Origin: Dongia rigui
Lineage (GTDB): Bacteria > Pseudomonadota > Alphaproteobacteria > Dongiales > Dongiaceae
Assembly: GCF_034044635.1 (NCBI RefSeq)
Contig: NZ_JAXCLX010000001.1
Location: 1,054,001 to 1,118,000 of the forward strand
Direction of reading: 5' to 3'
DNA length: 64,000 nt
Shown: in pieces, positions 45,948 to 55,406 of the stretch
How the letters are laid out: each line of letters opens with the position of its first letter
Position numbering within the stretch: position 1 is the first letter of the stretch
The notes under the pieces: model-generated
The model's database searches: none
What the model was told of the DNA's origin: nothing
What the model saw: the letters and a program-made list of their open reading frames with translations, nothing else
Program-made: the position numbers and the translations under genes

Positions 45948-46301
45948 TTAAGGAGCCAGCACCGCGTTATGAAACAGGAGTGCGATGAAGGCCGCCAGTG
46001 TGAAGGCCGCAAGACCCAGGCCGAACACCACGATCTGGCTCAACCGATCGGTCGGGCGCAGTTGCCGGTCGAGCTGTCGCCGGGCGCTCGAGCGCTTTTC
46101 CTTGCCCAGCAGGAACACCAGATAAGCCCGTTCGCCGAACGGCAACGGCACCGAGACCCGGAAGTCGACCGGATGCCGGCGCTGGATCGTCCCTTGCGCC
46201 ACCCGGCTGATCGCCTGCGTCTGGGCGGGGGTCAGGCTGTCGCGGATGTCTTGCGGCAGCTTGCGCAAAAAGGCTTCGCCGCGGACTTCGTCCATCAGCA
46301 T
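45948..46301 (-). CDS. Hypothetical protein with one C-terminal membrane helix, 117 residues
   Basis: Not recognised. The first 65 residues are soluble and charged (FLRKLPQDIRDSLTPAQTQA), followed by RVSVPLPFGERAYLVFLLGKE and a basic stretch (KRSSARRQLDRQLRP). A single hydrophobic helix (about 90-112, IVVFGLGLAAFTLAAFIALLF) ends the protein, a tail-anchored layout with the bulk in the cytoplasm. The gene ends 3 bases before the start of the secreted protease, so they are probably one operon. A possible link to the protease is unproven. Confidence 0.75.
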   Translation of the reverse strand: MLMDEVRGEAFLRKLPQDIRDSLTPAQTQAISRVAQGTIQRRHPVDFRVSVPLPFGERAYLVFLLGKEKRSSARRQLDRQLRPTDRLSQIVVFGLGLAAFTLAAFIALLFHNAVLAP

Positions 46302-46502
46302 GGCTTATCTCCTAGAGGTTCCAAACGGAGACAGCGCTAACAGCGCCCCAGCTATCTCCGACTTCGCTTTTCCCGAGAATGACGCCTGATGGTTTAAATT
46401 TTCTTTACCAAAACAGGACTAGAAGCGTGAAAACGGGTCCAAAGACCCACGAAACAATCAATTAGGCGTCTTTTTGCATGTCCTTTCCGGCCTTGTGCCG
46501 GA

Positions 46503-46532
46503 TTGGCTCTTTGCCGCCGGTTCGGCTAGAAT
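46503..46532 (+). promoter_or_regulatory. Possible promoter of the NAD-glutamate dehydrogenase gene
   Basis: TTGGCT (46503-46508) and TAGAAT (46527-46532) are separated by 18 bases, 55 bases before the gene. The 286-base region upstream of gdh is AT-rich compared with its surroundings and also holds a small GGGTC/GACCC hairpin at about 46436-46450. No other feature is seen. Tentative. Confidence 0.3.
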
Positions 46533-46587
46533 CGCAAATAATAACAACAACTAATCACCAATCACTGTCATCGGGGATATTGCTATC

Positions 46588-49500
46588 ATGCGAGCGGAAA
46601 AGCTGAAGACCCAGCTGATCGACGAAGTCGTGCGCTTTGTCGGTGAACGAATTGAGCGCAAGCGCGCCGCGCTCATCGAAACCTTCATCCGCCAGTTCTA
46701 TGCCAACGTGCCCCAATCCGACATTGCCGGAGAGAGCCCTGAGGATCTTTTCAGCGCGGCCCTGTCGCTGGCCAATTTCGCGCAAGTGCGCGCCCCCGGT
46801 CAGGCCAAGGTGCGCGTCTTCAACCCGCGCATCGACGAACATGGCTGGCGTTCGACCCACACGGTGGTCGAGGTCGTCAATGACGACATGCCGTTCCTGG
46901 TCGACTCGCTCACGGCCGAACTCAACCGCCTCGATCTCGGCGTCCATCTCGTCATCCATCCGGTCCTGCGAGCGACGCGCGACGCCAAGGGCCAGCTGAC
47001 GGCGATCGGTGCCGAAGATGGCCAATCGGGCGCGACAGTGGCTGAATCCGTCATGCAGCTGCGCGTCAACCAGGTGGCGACGCAGGAACAGCTCGATACG
47101 GTCAAGGCGCGGATGGAGATCGTGCTGCGTGACGTCCGCGCGGCCGTCACCGACTGGCAGAAGATGCGAGCCAAGCTTGCGACCGTCATAGCAGATGCCA
47201 AGAAGCGCAAGCTGCCGCTGCCCAAGGAGGAAGTGACCGAGGTTTCGGCCTTCCTCGACTGGATCAATGACGATCACTTCACCTTCCTCGGCTACCGCGA
47301 ATACACCTTTGCCGGCGAAGGCGACAGCGTCACCTATCATATCAAGAAGGAAGCCGGCCTCGGCGTGCTGGCTGATCCCGAGACTCGGGTCTTCGAGGGC
47401 ATGCGCAATCTCGATGCCCTGCCGCCCGATGTGCGCAGCTTCCTGACCCAGCCCAAGATGATCCTGGTCACCAAGGCCAATCTGCGCTCGACCGTGCACC
47501 GCAACGTGCATCTCGACACGATCGGCATCAAGATCTTCAACGACAAGGGCGATGTCGTCGGCGAACATCTCTTTGCCGGCCTCTTCACCTCGGTCGCCTA
47601 TAACCGCTCGCCCTGGGACATCCCGCTGCTGCGCCACAAGGTGGAGACCGTTTCCAAGCGCGCCGGCTTCAACCCGCAAAGCCATGACGGCAAGGCGCTG
47701 GCCAACATCCTAGAGATCTATCCGCGCGACGAGCTTTTTCAAGTCGGCATCGACGAACTGTTGGAAACCTCGCTCGGCATCCTCAACTTGCAGGACCGCC
47801 AGCGTGTCGCCCTGTTCGTGCGGCGCGATCCTTATGAACGGTTCGTCTCCTGTTTCGTCTACCTGCCGCGCGACTGGCAGACCACGGAGCTGCGGCAGCG
47901 CATCCAGAACATCCTCTGCAAGGCGTTCAACGGTCGCGTCTCCAACTATTTCGTCCATCTGACCGACAGTCCGCTGGCGCGCGTCCATCTCATCATCGCC
48001 ACCAAGCCGGGTGAGATTCCGCCCTATGACGTCAAGGAACTGGAACAGCTGGTGGCCGATGCCTGCCGCTCCTGGGCCGACCATCTGAAGGATGCGCTCA
48101 TTGAGGCCAAGGGCGAAGCCGAGGGCCTCGCCCTGCAGCGCCGCTATGGCGACGCCTTCCCGCTGGGCTTCGAGGAATACTTCAATGCCCATGCCGCAGT
48201 CAGCGATATCGACCGCGTCGAGGAAGCGCTCAAATTCAACAAGACCGCGATCAACCTCTACCGCCCGGTCGAGGCCGGTTCGAACGAGCTGCATTTGAAG
48301 CTCTATAAATCCGGCGACAAGATTGCACTTTCCAACGTGCTGCCCTCGCTGGAGAATTTCGGCCTCAAGGTCATCAGCGAAAATCCGTTCGACGTGCGTC
48401 CGGTCGGCCAGGAGCAGCCGATCTGGATTCACGCCTTCACCATGGTCACGGCCGACGGGCGCGAGGTCGACATCGCCGCCATCCGCGACAAGTTCCATGA
48501 AGCCTATGCCAAGATCTGGGACGGGCAGATGGAGGATGACGGCTTCAATCGCCTGGTCATCACGGCGGGCCTGGGTTGGCGCGACATCACTTTGGTCCGC
48601 GCCTATTGCAAATATCTGCGCCAGGCGGCGATCGCCTTCAGCCAAGCCTATATGGAAGCGACTCTTAATGCCAATCCAGGCATCACGCGCAACATCGTGC
48701 AGCTGTTCCACGTGCGCAACGACCCGGCTTTCGGCGATCAGCGGGACGAGAAATCGGCGCAGATCGTCGAGAAGATCGGCCAGAAGCTCGATGCCGTCGT
48801 CAATCTCGACGAGGACCGGATTCTGCGGCGCTATTTGAACGCGGTGCAATCGACCTTGCGCACCAATTTCTACCAGCCGGCGGCGGATGGCGGGCCCAAG
48901 GAATACGTCTCCTTCAAGCTCGATTCCGCAAAGATCGAGGAGCTGCCGCTGCCACGACCGCTGGTCGAGGTCTTCGTCTACAGCCCGCGCGCCGAAGCCA
49001 TCCACCTGCGCGGTGGCAAGGTTGCCCGCGGCGGCATCCGCTGGTCGGATCGGCGCGAGGATTTCCGCACCGAGATCCTGGGCCTCATGAAGGCCCAGAT
49101 GGTGAAGAACGCCGTCATCGTGCCGGTGGGTTCCAAAGGCGGCTTCGTGGTGAAGCGCCCGGTCCAGGGCGACCGCGACGCCGTGATGGCCGAGGTCGTG
49201 CATTGCTACAAGACCTTGATGCGCGGCCTCCTCGACATCACCGACAATCTGGTGGGCGGCGCGGTGAAACCGCCCCTCAAGGTCGTGCGCCATGACGGCG
49301 ACGACCCCTATCTGGTCGTCGCCGCCGACAAGGGCACGGCGACCTTCTCCGACATCGCCAATTCGGTCTCGCGCGATTATGGCTTCTGGCTCGACGATGC
49401 CTTTGCCTCGGGCGGTTCGGCCGGCTACGACCACAAGAAGATGGGCATTACGGCACGCGGCGCCTGGGAATGCGTCAAGCGCCATTTCCGCGAGTTCGAC

Positions 49501-51414
49501 CACGACATCCAGAATGTCGACTTCACCTGTGTGGGCGTCGGCGACATGTCGGGCGACGTGTTCGGCAACGGCATGCTGCTGTCCGAGCACACCAAGCTCG
49601 TTGCCGCCTTCAACCACATGCACATCTTCCTCGACCCCAACCCGGACGTGAAGAAGAGCTTTGCCGAGCGCCAGCGCCTCTTCAACCTGCCGCGCTCGGG
49701 CTGGAACGATTATGATGCCAAGATCATCTCCGCCGGCGGCGGCATCTTCGAGCGCAAGGCGAAGTCGATCAAACTGACGCCTGAGGTGAAGCAGCGTTTC
49801 GGCTTCACCCAGGACCAGGTGACGCCCAACGAGCTCATCCAGCTGCTCTTGAAGGCCGAGATCGACCTGCTGTTCTTCGGCGGCATCGGCACCTATGTGA
49901 AATCGAGCGACGAGACCCATGCCGATGTCGGCGACCGCGCCAATGACGCCGTGCGCATCAATGCCGCGGATCTCAGGGCCCGTGTCATCGGCGAGGGCGC
50001 CAATCTGGGTTGCACTCAGCGCGGCCGTGTCGAGGCGGCCCTCACCGGCAAGCGCCTCAACACCGATGCCGTCGACAATTCCGCCGGCGTCGACACCTCG
50101 GATCACGAGGTCAATATCAAGATCCTCATCAACGAGGCGGTGGCGGCGGGCGATCTGACACTGAAGCAGCGCGACAAGCTGCTCGCTGAAATGACCGACG
50201 AGGTTGGCGCCCTGGTCTTGCGCGACAACTACCTGCAATCCCAGGCGCTCTCAGTGGCCGAGGCGCAGAGCTATACGCTCCTCGACCAGCAGGGCCGGTT
50301 CATGCGCGGATTGGAGCGCGCCGGCCGGCTCGACCGCGCCATCGAGTTCCTGCCCGATGACGAGACCATGCGCCACCGCCTGACACAGCGCATCGGCCTC
50401 ACCCGATCGGAAAGCGCCGTGCTGCTCGCTTATTCCAAGATGGCGCTCTATGACGAGCTGCTGCCCTCGGATCTTCCCGACGATCCGCAACTCGCCGACG
50501 ACCTCGTCACCTACTTTCCCAAGAAGCTGCAGGAAGGCTATCAGCCGCTCATTGCCAAGCACCGCCTGCGGCGCGAGATCATCTCGACCGTGGTCACCAA
50601 CAGCCTCGTCAACCGGATGGGTGCCACCTTCATCCATGTGACCAAGGAAAAGACCGGGCAGTCGGCCTCCGCCATCACCCGCGCCTATGCCATCACGCGC
50701 GGTGCCTTCAAATTGCGCGACATGTGGGCGGCGATCCAGGCGCTCGACAACAAGGTCTCGGCCAGCGTCCAGACTTCGATGCTGATCGAGATCAACCGTT
50801 TGGCCGAAGCCGCGACCCTGTGGTTCCTGCGCAATGGCGAGCACCCGCTCGACATCGCCGCCAACATCGCCGGCAGCGCCCCGGGCATTGCCGCCATCGA
50901 AGCGGCACTCCCGAAGATCGTCTCTGGCGCCGACCAGGCGGCCAACCAGAAGCGCCAAGGGGCCTTGCAATCGGCCGGCGTGCCGGAGGCCCTGGCGCGC
51001 CGCATCTCGCAGCTCGCTTCGCTCGGCACCATTCTCGACGTGGTGAAGATCGCGGCGCAGACCAAGATCAAGGTCGAGGACGTGGCGGCGACCTATTTCG
51101 CCATCGGCGACCAGTTCAACATCGACTGGCTGCGGAACGGCGCCAAGGGCCTCATCGGCGACAGCCACTGGCAGCGCCTGGCGGTGTTCGCGATCATCGA
51201 CGATCTCAACACCCACCAGCGCGACCTCACCGGCGCGGTCCTTGCCAACGATCTGGCACAGACCGGCGAAAAGGCGATCGAGGGTTGGAAAGCCGGCCGC
51301 TCCGGGGCCCTGCCGCGCGCCGAAGCGCTTTTCAATGATCTCCGCCAGACAGCAAAGCTCGAACTTGCCATGCTGGCCGTGGCCAACCGCGCGTTGCGGA
51401 GCTTGTTGGACTGA
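46588..51414 (+). CDS. gdhB: NAD-specific glutamate dehydrogenase, large 180-kDa class
   Basis: 1608 residues, the usual size of the L_180 class. It deaminates glutamate to 2-oxoglutarate with NAD. The N-terminal half (about 1-730) holds ACT-like regulatory repeats (VEVVNDDMPFLVDSLTAELN near 91). The catalytic core follows, with K850 in VPVGSKGGFVVKR, GGIRWSDRREDFRTE and CVGVGDMSGDVFGNGML (NAD fold) among its marks. The C-terminal region (about 1210-1608) is a helical class-specific extension. There is a GGGGAT ribosome site. It is a single-gene unit, followed by a palindromic repeat. Confidence 0.96.
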   Translation: MRAEKLKTQLIDEVVRFVGERIERKRAALIETFIRQFYANVPQSDIAGESPEDLFSAALSLANFAQVRAPGQAKVRVFNPRIDEHGWRSTHTVVEVVNDDMPFLVDSLTAELNRLDLGVHLVIHPVLRATRDAKGQLTAIGAEDGQSGATVAESVMQLRVNQVATQEQLDTVKARMEIVLRDVRAAVTDWQKMRAKLATVIADAKKRKLPLPKEEVTEVSAFLDWINDDHFTFLGYREYTFAGEGDSVTYHIKKEAGLGVLADPETRVFEGMRNLDALPPDVRSFLTQPKMILVTKANLRSTVHRNVHLDTIGIKIFNDKGDVVGEHLFAGLFTSVAYNRSPWDIPLLRHKVETVSKRAGFNPQSHDGKALANILEIYPRDELFQVGIDELLETSLGILNLQDRQRVALFVRRDPYERFVSCFVYLPRDWQTTELRQRIQNILCKAFNGRVSNYFVHLTDSPLARVHLIIATKPGEIPPYDVKELEQLVADACRSWADHLKDALIEAKGEAEGLALQRRYGDAFPLGFEEYFNAHAAVSDIDRVEEALKFNKTAINLYRPVEAGSNELHLKLYKSGDKIALSNVLPSLENFGLKVISENPFDVRPVGQEQPIWIHAFTMVTADGREVDIAAIRDKFHEAYAKIWDGQMEDDGFNRLVITAGLGWRDITLVRAYCKYLRQAAIAFSQAYMEATLNANPGITRNIVQLFHVRNDPAFGDQRDEKSAQIVEKIGQKLDAVVNLDEDRILRRYLNAVQSTLRTNFYQPAADGGPKEYVSFKLDSAKIEELPLPRPLVEVFVYSPRAEAIHLRGGKVARGGIRWSDRREDFRTEILGLMKAQMVKNAVIVPVGSKGGFVVKRPVQGDRDAVMAEVVHCYKTLMRGLLDITDNLVGGAVKPPLKVVRHDGDDPYLVVAADKGTATFSDIANSVSRDYGFWLDDAFASGGSAGYDHKKMGITARGAWECVKRHFREFDHDIQNVDFTCVGVGDMSGDVFGNGMLLSEHTKLVAAFNHMHIFLDPNPDVKKSFAERQRLFNLPRSGWNDYDAKIISAGGGIFERKAKSIKLTPEVKQRFGFTQDQVTPNELIQLLLKAEIDLLFFGGIGTYVKSSDETHADVGDRANDAVRINAADLRARVIGEGANLGCTQRGRVEAALTGKRLNTDAVDNSAGVDTSDHEVNIKILINEAVAAGDLTLKQRDKLLAEMTDEVGALVLRDNYLQSQALSVAEAQSYTLLDQQGRFMRGLERAGRLDRAIEFLPDDETMRHRLTQRIGLTRSESAVLLAYSKMALYDELLPSDLPDDPQLADDLVTYFPKKLQEGYQPLIAKHRLRREIISTVVTNSLVNRMGATFIHVTKEKTGQSASAITRAYAITRGAFKLRDMWAAIQALDNKVSASVQTSMLIEINRLAEAATLWFLRNGEHPLDIAANIAGSAPGIAAIEAALPKIVSGADQAANQKRQGALQSAGVPEALARRISQLASLGTILDVVKIAAQTKIKVEDVAATYFAIGDQFNIDWLRNGAKGLIGDSHWQRLAVFAIIDDLNTHQRDLTGAVLANDLAQTGEKAIEGWKAGRSGALPRAEALFNDLRQTAKLELAMLAVANRALRSLLD

Positions 51415-51431
51415 CCGCTCTCTTCAAAACC

Positions 51432-51507
51432 GTCATGCCCGGGCTTGACCCGGGCATCCACTCTCTCAGGGCAATCAGTGGATCCCCGGGTCAAGCCCGG
51501 GGATGAC
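51432..51507. repeat. Bipartite palindromic repeat, copy 4 (76 bp)
   Basis: Same structure and length as copy 3. The GTCATGCCCGGG...CCCGGGCATCCAC hairpin is followed after a short spacer by GTGGATCCCCGGG...CCCGGGGATGAC. It lies between convergent gdh and lysE genes, 18 bases after the gdh stop, where it could also end transcription. Confidence 0.9.
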
Positions 51508-51531
51508 CGAAGAGGGTGTGGAGCGCTCGCC

Positions 51532-52164
51532 TCAAACCTTCACACCGCCAAAAATCAGCCGCAGGCCCAAGGATGCCATCACGGCGCCGGCGGCGCGGTC
51601 GATCCAGGCCTTGAAGCTCAAATAGGCGGCGCGTGGCTTCGCCGTCGAGAAAGCGAGCGCCACCGCGCTGTACCAGCCGCCTTCGATGAGGAACAGCACG
51701 AAAGGCAAGGCGAGGATGAGGGTGAGCGAGGGCTGGGCCGGCAGCAGGGCCGCAAACACGCTGGAATAGAAGATCACCGTCTTGGGGTTGCTGAGCTGCG
51801 TTGCCAGCGACAGCAGGAAGGTCCGGAACAGGCTGCGGTTGCCGCCCGCCATCTCGGTCGCCGCCGCCAGCGGTTCCTTGGCGCCGCGCCACAGGCAGAA
51901 GCCTAGATAAACCAGATAGGCGCCGCCGCCGATCTTGAAGCCGATATAGAGCCAGCCAACTTGCATGAAGAGCGCCTGCAGGCCGACGACCGCCAGTGTC
52001 GCCAGCACCATGCCGCCCACCCCCATGCCGAGCGCCGCCGCCAGGCCATGCGGCCGCGACTGCGACAGCGAGGTGCGCGCCACCAGCAGGAAGCTCGGCC
52101 CCGGCGAAATCGCCCCGATCAGCATCGCCGCCATGATGGCCAGGATGGACATGAAATCGGTCAC
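51532..52164 (-). CDS. LysE family amino acid exporter, second copy
   Basis: 210 residues from the GTG at 52164, with a clear GGAGGAG ribosome site; the longer frame from 52290 runs through a repeat. About six membrane helices. LIGAISPGPSFLLVARTSL is the family N-terminal motif and SNPKTVIFYSSVFAALLP the second. It is only distantly like the copy at 35410. Substrate is unknown; amino acid or homoserine-lactone-type export is typical of the family. Confidence 0.92.
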   Translation of the reverse strand: MTDFMSILAIMAAMLIGAISPGPSFLLVARTSLSQSRPHGLAAALGMGVGGMVLATLAVVGLQALFMQVGWLYIGFKIGGGAYLVYLGFCLWRGAKEPLAAATEMAGGNRSLFRTFLLSLATQLSNPKTVIFYSSVFAALLPAQPSLTLILALPFVLFLIEGGWYSAVALAFSTAKPRAAYLSFKAWIDRAAGAVMASLGLRLIFGGVKV

Positions 52165-52198
52165 GATGGCTCCTCCGTCATTGCTACTAACTGAAACT

Positions 52199-52288
52199 GT
52201 CATCCCCCGGCTTGGCCGGGGGATCCACGAGTTGCTTTCTTCAGGCAGCACAGGAACTCGTGGATGCCCCGCCTGCGCGGGGCATGAC
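52199..52288. repeat. Bipartite palindromic repeat, copy 5 (90 bp)
   Basis: GTCATCCCCCGGCTTGGCCG... is followed after ACGAGTTGCTTT and spacer by CTCGTGGATGCCCCGCCTGC..., ending CATGAC. The ACGAGTT/AACTCGT pair extends the outer inversion. It is nearly identical to copy 6 at 61931. Confidence 0.9.
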
Positions 52289-52454
52289 AAAAGAGAGTTC
52301 TCGCTTACCCGGCTCCTTCAACAAAGCTGTAGGCCATTGGCAACGAGAGCAGCCGCCTGAGCGACGCGAGATAGCATCAAATCTCTTTATACGTGAAGTT
52401 CTGCGATCTTGCAGCTACATTACGTTGACGCTGTCAACTCATGGATATCCGCCA

Positions 52455-52955
52455 GTGAAGTGTTTGCCGCTTCGAACGTTCTTGGTCGCCTTGTGGTTAT
52501 GGGCCCCACCAACCATTGTATCCGCCAATGCTCGCAGTGGTGGCGACGTCGTCGCCTGTGACGTACTGGTCGAACCCAATCGCGTCAGCATGGACGCCGG
52601 CCGGCCAGTCGAGCTGGGGGAGAAGGGTGAAGAAGTCTGCCGCGCATTCATGGACGCCGTCCTGCGCGCTGTCGATGGCAGCGCCAAGAAGGCGAACCTC
52701 GAGTTCAAAGGCGGCGATGGCCACAGAATAGAGCAGCCGCTTCTACCACCACTTTCCAATGCGAATGCCGATATTATTCACGAGGCGGCATCTTATGTGT
52801 ATGAGCGCCAGCAGAAAGGTGACTACCGCTCCTTTAAGCTGATTTCGCGTGCTGACGACAAGTACGTTTTAGCCGTTGTCTGGGAGCGCGGGGGACAGAC
52901 GACACAGTACTATTTCGAGCTGACCAGCTGGCTCAAGCTGCGAATGGCCAACTAG
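52455..52955 (+). CDS. Hypothetical secreted protein, atypical composition
   Basis: 166 residues from a GTG at 52455, chosen because it starts a signal peptide (KCLPLRTFLVALWLWAPP, cleavage near ANA); no good ribosome site is visible. I do not recognise the family. The mature part has one charged region (VELGEKGEEVCRAFMDAVLRAV) and a C-terminal beta-rich end (DDKYVLAVVWERGGQTTQYY). The DNA from about 52370 to 52900 is clearly lower in GC than its neighbours and uses rarer codons, which suggests acquisition by transfer. The upstream frame crosses a palindromic repeat and is not coding. Confidence 0.55.
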   Translation: MKCLPLRTFLVALWLWAPPTIVSANARSGGDVVACDVLVEPNRVSMDAGRPVELGEKGEEVCRAFMDAVLRAVDGSAKKANLEFKGGDGHRIEQPLLPPLSNANADIIHEAASYVYERQQKGDYRSFKLISRADDKYVLAVVWERGGQTTQYYFELTSWLKLRMAN

Positions 52956-53079
52956 GCCGCCCCACTTCGCCAGCTGGGGCCTGCCACCAGCCGGGCAGTT
53001 TCGCCCTTTATGCGGCAAAATGCCCCGCAACATGCGCAAAGCGCCACCCAGCACCGCGTTCAAGGCCCGATAAATCGTA

Positions 53080-53108
53080 TTGTAGCTGGGGCACCGGATC
53101 GGTTAAAT
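53080..53108 (+). promoter_or_regulatory. Promoter of metA
   Basis: TTGTAG (53080-53085) and TTAAAT (53103-53108) have an ideal 17-base spacer. The predicted start is about 53115, immediately before the SAM-II aptamer, so the transcript would begin with the riboswitch. The rest of the 294-base gap (52956-53249) holds only a GCCCCA/TGGGGC hairpin near 52957. Confidence 0.6.
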
Positions 53109-53115
53109 AGGGCCA

Positions 53116-53171
53116 TTCCGTGGTGATTTGGCCGGCCGGCTTGCAGCCACGTAAAAAAACTCGCTAAAGGG
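53116..53171 (+). promoter_or_regulatory. SAM-II riboswitch upstream of metA
   Basis: The sequence matches the SAM-II pseudoknot element point for point. Helix P1 is CCGTGGT...GCCACG, the first loop begins GATTT after the 5' strand, and the 3' tail AAACTCGCTAAAGGG has the conserved GCTAAA-GGG end. The pseudoknot captures S-adenosylmethionine and hides the downstream signal, repressing methionine synthesis. SAM-II elements are typical of alphaproteobacterial metA and metX genes. It ends 78 bases before the ATG. Confidence 0.93.
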
Positions 53172-53249
53172 CCGCCTGAGGTTTCTAGATTTGGAATCCC
53201 AAGGCTGCGGGCCCCGGCGAGCCATTTGCCGATTTTTGGGTGACCGCAC

Positions 53250-54167
53250 ATGCCGATCAAGATTGCCGATAAGCTACCAGCCTTCCGCGCCCTCCAGAAC
53301 GAGGGCGTGCGCGTGATGACCGAGACGGCGGCGATCCGCCAGGACATCCGCCCGCTGCAGATCGGCCTCCTCAACCTGATGCCGAACAAGATCAAGACAG
53401 AGCTGCAGATCGCGCGCCTGCTGGGCGCCACGCCGCTGCAGATCGAGCTTTCGCTGGTCCGCGTCGGCAACCATGCCTCCAAGAACACGGCCGAAGACCA
53501 TCTGCGCACCTTCTATCAGACCTGGGAGGATGCACGGCACCGCAAGTTCGACGGCTTCATCATCACAGGCACGCCGGTCGAGACCATCCCCTATGAGGAC
53601 GTGACCTATTGGCCGGAGATGCAGCAGATCTTCGACTGGACCACGACCAACGCGCATTCGACCATCAATGTCTGCTGGGGTGCCATGGCGGCACTCTATC
53701 ATTTTCACGGCGTGCCGAAGCATCAGCTCGCCGAAAAGGCCTTCGGCGTCTACGCCCAGAAGATCATGAAGCCGTCGTCACCTTTCCTCATCGGCTTCTC
53801 GGACGATTTCGTGATTCCGATTTCGCGCTGGGCCGAGATCAGGACCGCAGATGTGGCCGCCTGCCCGGACGTCGATGTGCTGGCCTATTCCGACGAGAAG
53901 GGTGTGTGCATCGCCCAGAGCCGTGGCACGCGCCGTCTCTATGTGCTCGATCACATGGAATATGACGCGACGTCGCTGGGCGACGAGTATGCGCGCGACG
54001 TCGCGGCCCAGGTCCCCATCAAGCTGCCGCACGGCTATTTCCCGAGCGATGATCCGACCAAGGCGCCGCTCAACCGCTGGCGCCCGCACGCCCACCTCTT
54101 TTTCTCGAACTGGATCAACGAGATCTACCAGACCACCCCGTTCGAGATCGAGAAGGTCGGCGAATAG
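53250..54167 (+). CDS. metA: Homoserine O-acyltransferase MetA, probably acetyl-CoA specific
   Basis: 305-residue enzyme committing homoserine to methionine. The acyl-enzyme cysteine is C142 ([11 protein letters not shown]), with H235 and E237 in [11 protein letters not shown]. Residue 111 is glutamate ([11 protein letters not shown]). In characterised MetA enzymes glutamate at this position gives acetyl-CoA use and glycine gives succinyl-CoA use, so this is likely a homoserine O-acetyltransferase despite the usual succinyltransferase name. The gene is preceded by a SAM-II riboswitch. Confidence 0.94.
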   Translation: MPIKIADKLPAFRALQNEGVRVMTETAAIRQDIRPLQIGLLNLMPNKIKTELQIARLLGATPLQIELSLVRVGNHASKNTAEDHLRTFYQTWEDARHRKFDGFIITGTPVETIPYEDVTYWPEMQQIFDWTTTNAHSTINVCWGAMAALYHFHGVPKHQLAEKAFGVYAQKIMKPSSPFLIGFSDDFVIPISRWAEIRTADVAACPDVDVLAYSDEKGVCIAQSRGTRRLYVLDHMEYDATSLGDEYARDVAAQVPIKLPHGYFPSDDPTKAPLNRWRPHAHLFFSNWINEIYQTTPFEIEKVGE

Positions 54168-54262
54168 GGTCGGCCCAGGGGCTCCCCCAGGCCCTGCAAA
54201 TGCCGCCCGGCGCCTGAAGCCGCCTCGGACGGGCCGGAAGCGAGATTTGCCGTGACCGCCGG

Positions 54263-54300
54263 CCGGGGGGTGGGGTCCGTGGACCCGAAGCCCCCTCCGG
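54263..54300 (+). terminator. Possible GC-rich hairpin after metA
   Basis: GGGTCC-GT-GGACCC forms a perfect inner stem, extended by GGGGGG and CCCCC flanks and CCGG ends. There is no immediate T-run, although the next 40 bases are pyrimidine-rich. It lies in the 259-base gap between metA and the chorismate mutase gene, which otherwise shows nothing. It could be a terminator or a leader hairpin for the aromatic cluster. Confidence 0.4.
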
Positions 54301-54426
54301 AGCCGCGTTCTTTCAAGGTTTTCTTTGCTTTTCCGTCCCTTGGCGGCTATCACTGGCGCCGGTCCGCCGCCGCCCGGGATGGGGTTTGAGGCGCGGCCTT
54401 TAAAACTCATTGGACGGTTTTGGAAC

Positions 54427-55365
54427 ATGCAGGGGCCGAACGGCACTGGGGATGGGAGCGGGGGTAACTCTGGTGATGAGCTGGTTCGGCTCAGGCACAA
54501 GATCGATGCCATCGACAGCCAGCTCCACGACCTCTTGATGCAGCGCACCGAATTGGCGGTGGCGGTGGGTGCCGCGAAGGCGGCCAAGCAGCCGCTCACC
54601 GGCGATTCACCGGCCGAAGGGGCGAAGTTCATCCGCCCGGCCCGTGAAGCCAAGATTCTCCGGCGCCTTACCGCCCGCCATCAGGGCAAGCTGCCCAAAT
54701 CCGTCGTCGTGCGCATGTGGCGCGAGATGATCTCGGCCCTCCTCCAGGTCGAAGGGCCTTTTGCCGTCGCGGTCTATGCCCCGGCGAGCCAGCCCGGGTT
54801 CTGGGACGTGGCGCGCGACCATTACGGCAGCCGCGTCAAGCTCCTCACCTTCAGCCGCGTCGACCGCGCGCTTTCGGCGGTCATGGACGGCTCGGCCACC
54901 GTTGCCGTCTTGCCCTTCCCGCGCGAAGACGAAACCGGCCCCTGGTGGCGCCGCCTGGTGGGCTCGGCCCAATTGCCCCATGTCATCGCCAGGCTGCCCT
55001 TCGGCGACCCCGGCAACCAGCGCAACCCGGATTTGCAGGCCCTGGTCGTCGGGCGCACGCCGACCGAGCCCACCGACCGCGACCATTCGCTGCTGGTCCT
55101 CGAGACTGCCGAACCGGTCAGCCGCTCGACCTTCCGCCAGGCCCTGGCCGGCGTCGGGCTCACCACCAGCTTCATTCATGGCGGGCGCGACCAGTTGGAG
55201 GCCGACCTCAATCTGGCCGAGGTCGCCGGCTATATCGACGGGCATGACCCGCGCCTCGGCCTTGTTGCCAGCGCGCTCGGCAAGGGCGCCCGGCTGCACA
55301 GCATCGGCTCTTATGCCGAACCGCTCACCAAGGAAGAACTGGCCGACGAACCGTCCGGCCATTGA
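54427..55365 (+). CDS. Chorismate mutase with C-terminal prephenate dehydratase-like domain
   Basis: 312 residues from the ATG at 54427; the frame upstream is low-complexity. Residues about 16-108 are an AroQ-type chorismate mutase (LVRLRHKIDAIDSQLHDLLM, VVVRMWREMISALLQVEG). Residues 112-300 resemble the catalytic fold of prephenate dehydratase (FSRVDRALSAVMDGSATVAVLPFPRED), but the ENS and TRF motifs needed for catalysis are not evident and there is no ACT domain. It may be a degenerate regulatory part or a divergent enzyme. It starts the cluster CM-hisC-tyrA-CM, 41 bases before hisC. Confidence 0.82.
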   Translation: MQGPNGTGDGSGGNSGDELVRLRHKIDAIDSQLHDLLMQRTELAVAVGAAKAAKQPLTGDSPAEGAKFIRPAREAKILRRLTARHQGKLPKSVVVRMWREMISALLQVEGPFAVAVYAPASQPGFWDVARDHYGSRVKLLTFSRVDRALSAVMDGSATVAVLPFPREDETGPWWRRLVGSAQLPHVIARLPFGDPGNQRNPDLQALVVGRTPTEPTDRDHSLLVLETAEPVSRSTFRQALAGVGLTTSFIHGGRDQLEADLNLAEVAGYIDGHDPRLGLVASALGKGARLHSIGSYAEPLTKEELADEPSGH

Positions 55366-55406
55366 GAGAGACCGGCGCCGCACCGCGCGCCTCTGGAGCT
55401 GACATC

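Noticed and set aside
47710-50238. 842-codon open frame antisense to the glutamate dehydrogenase gene
   Set aside because: It mirrors the codon periodicity of the GC-rich dehydrogenase gene and its translation has no family features.
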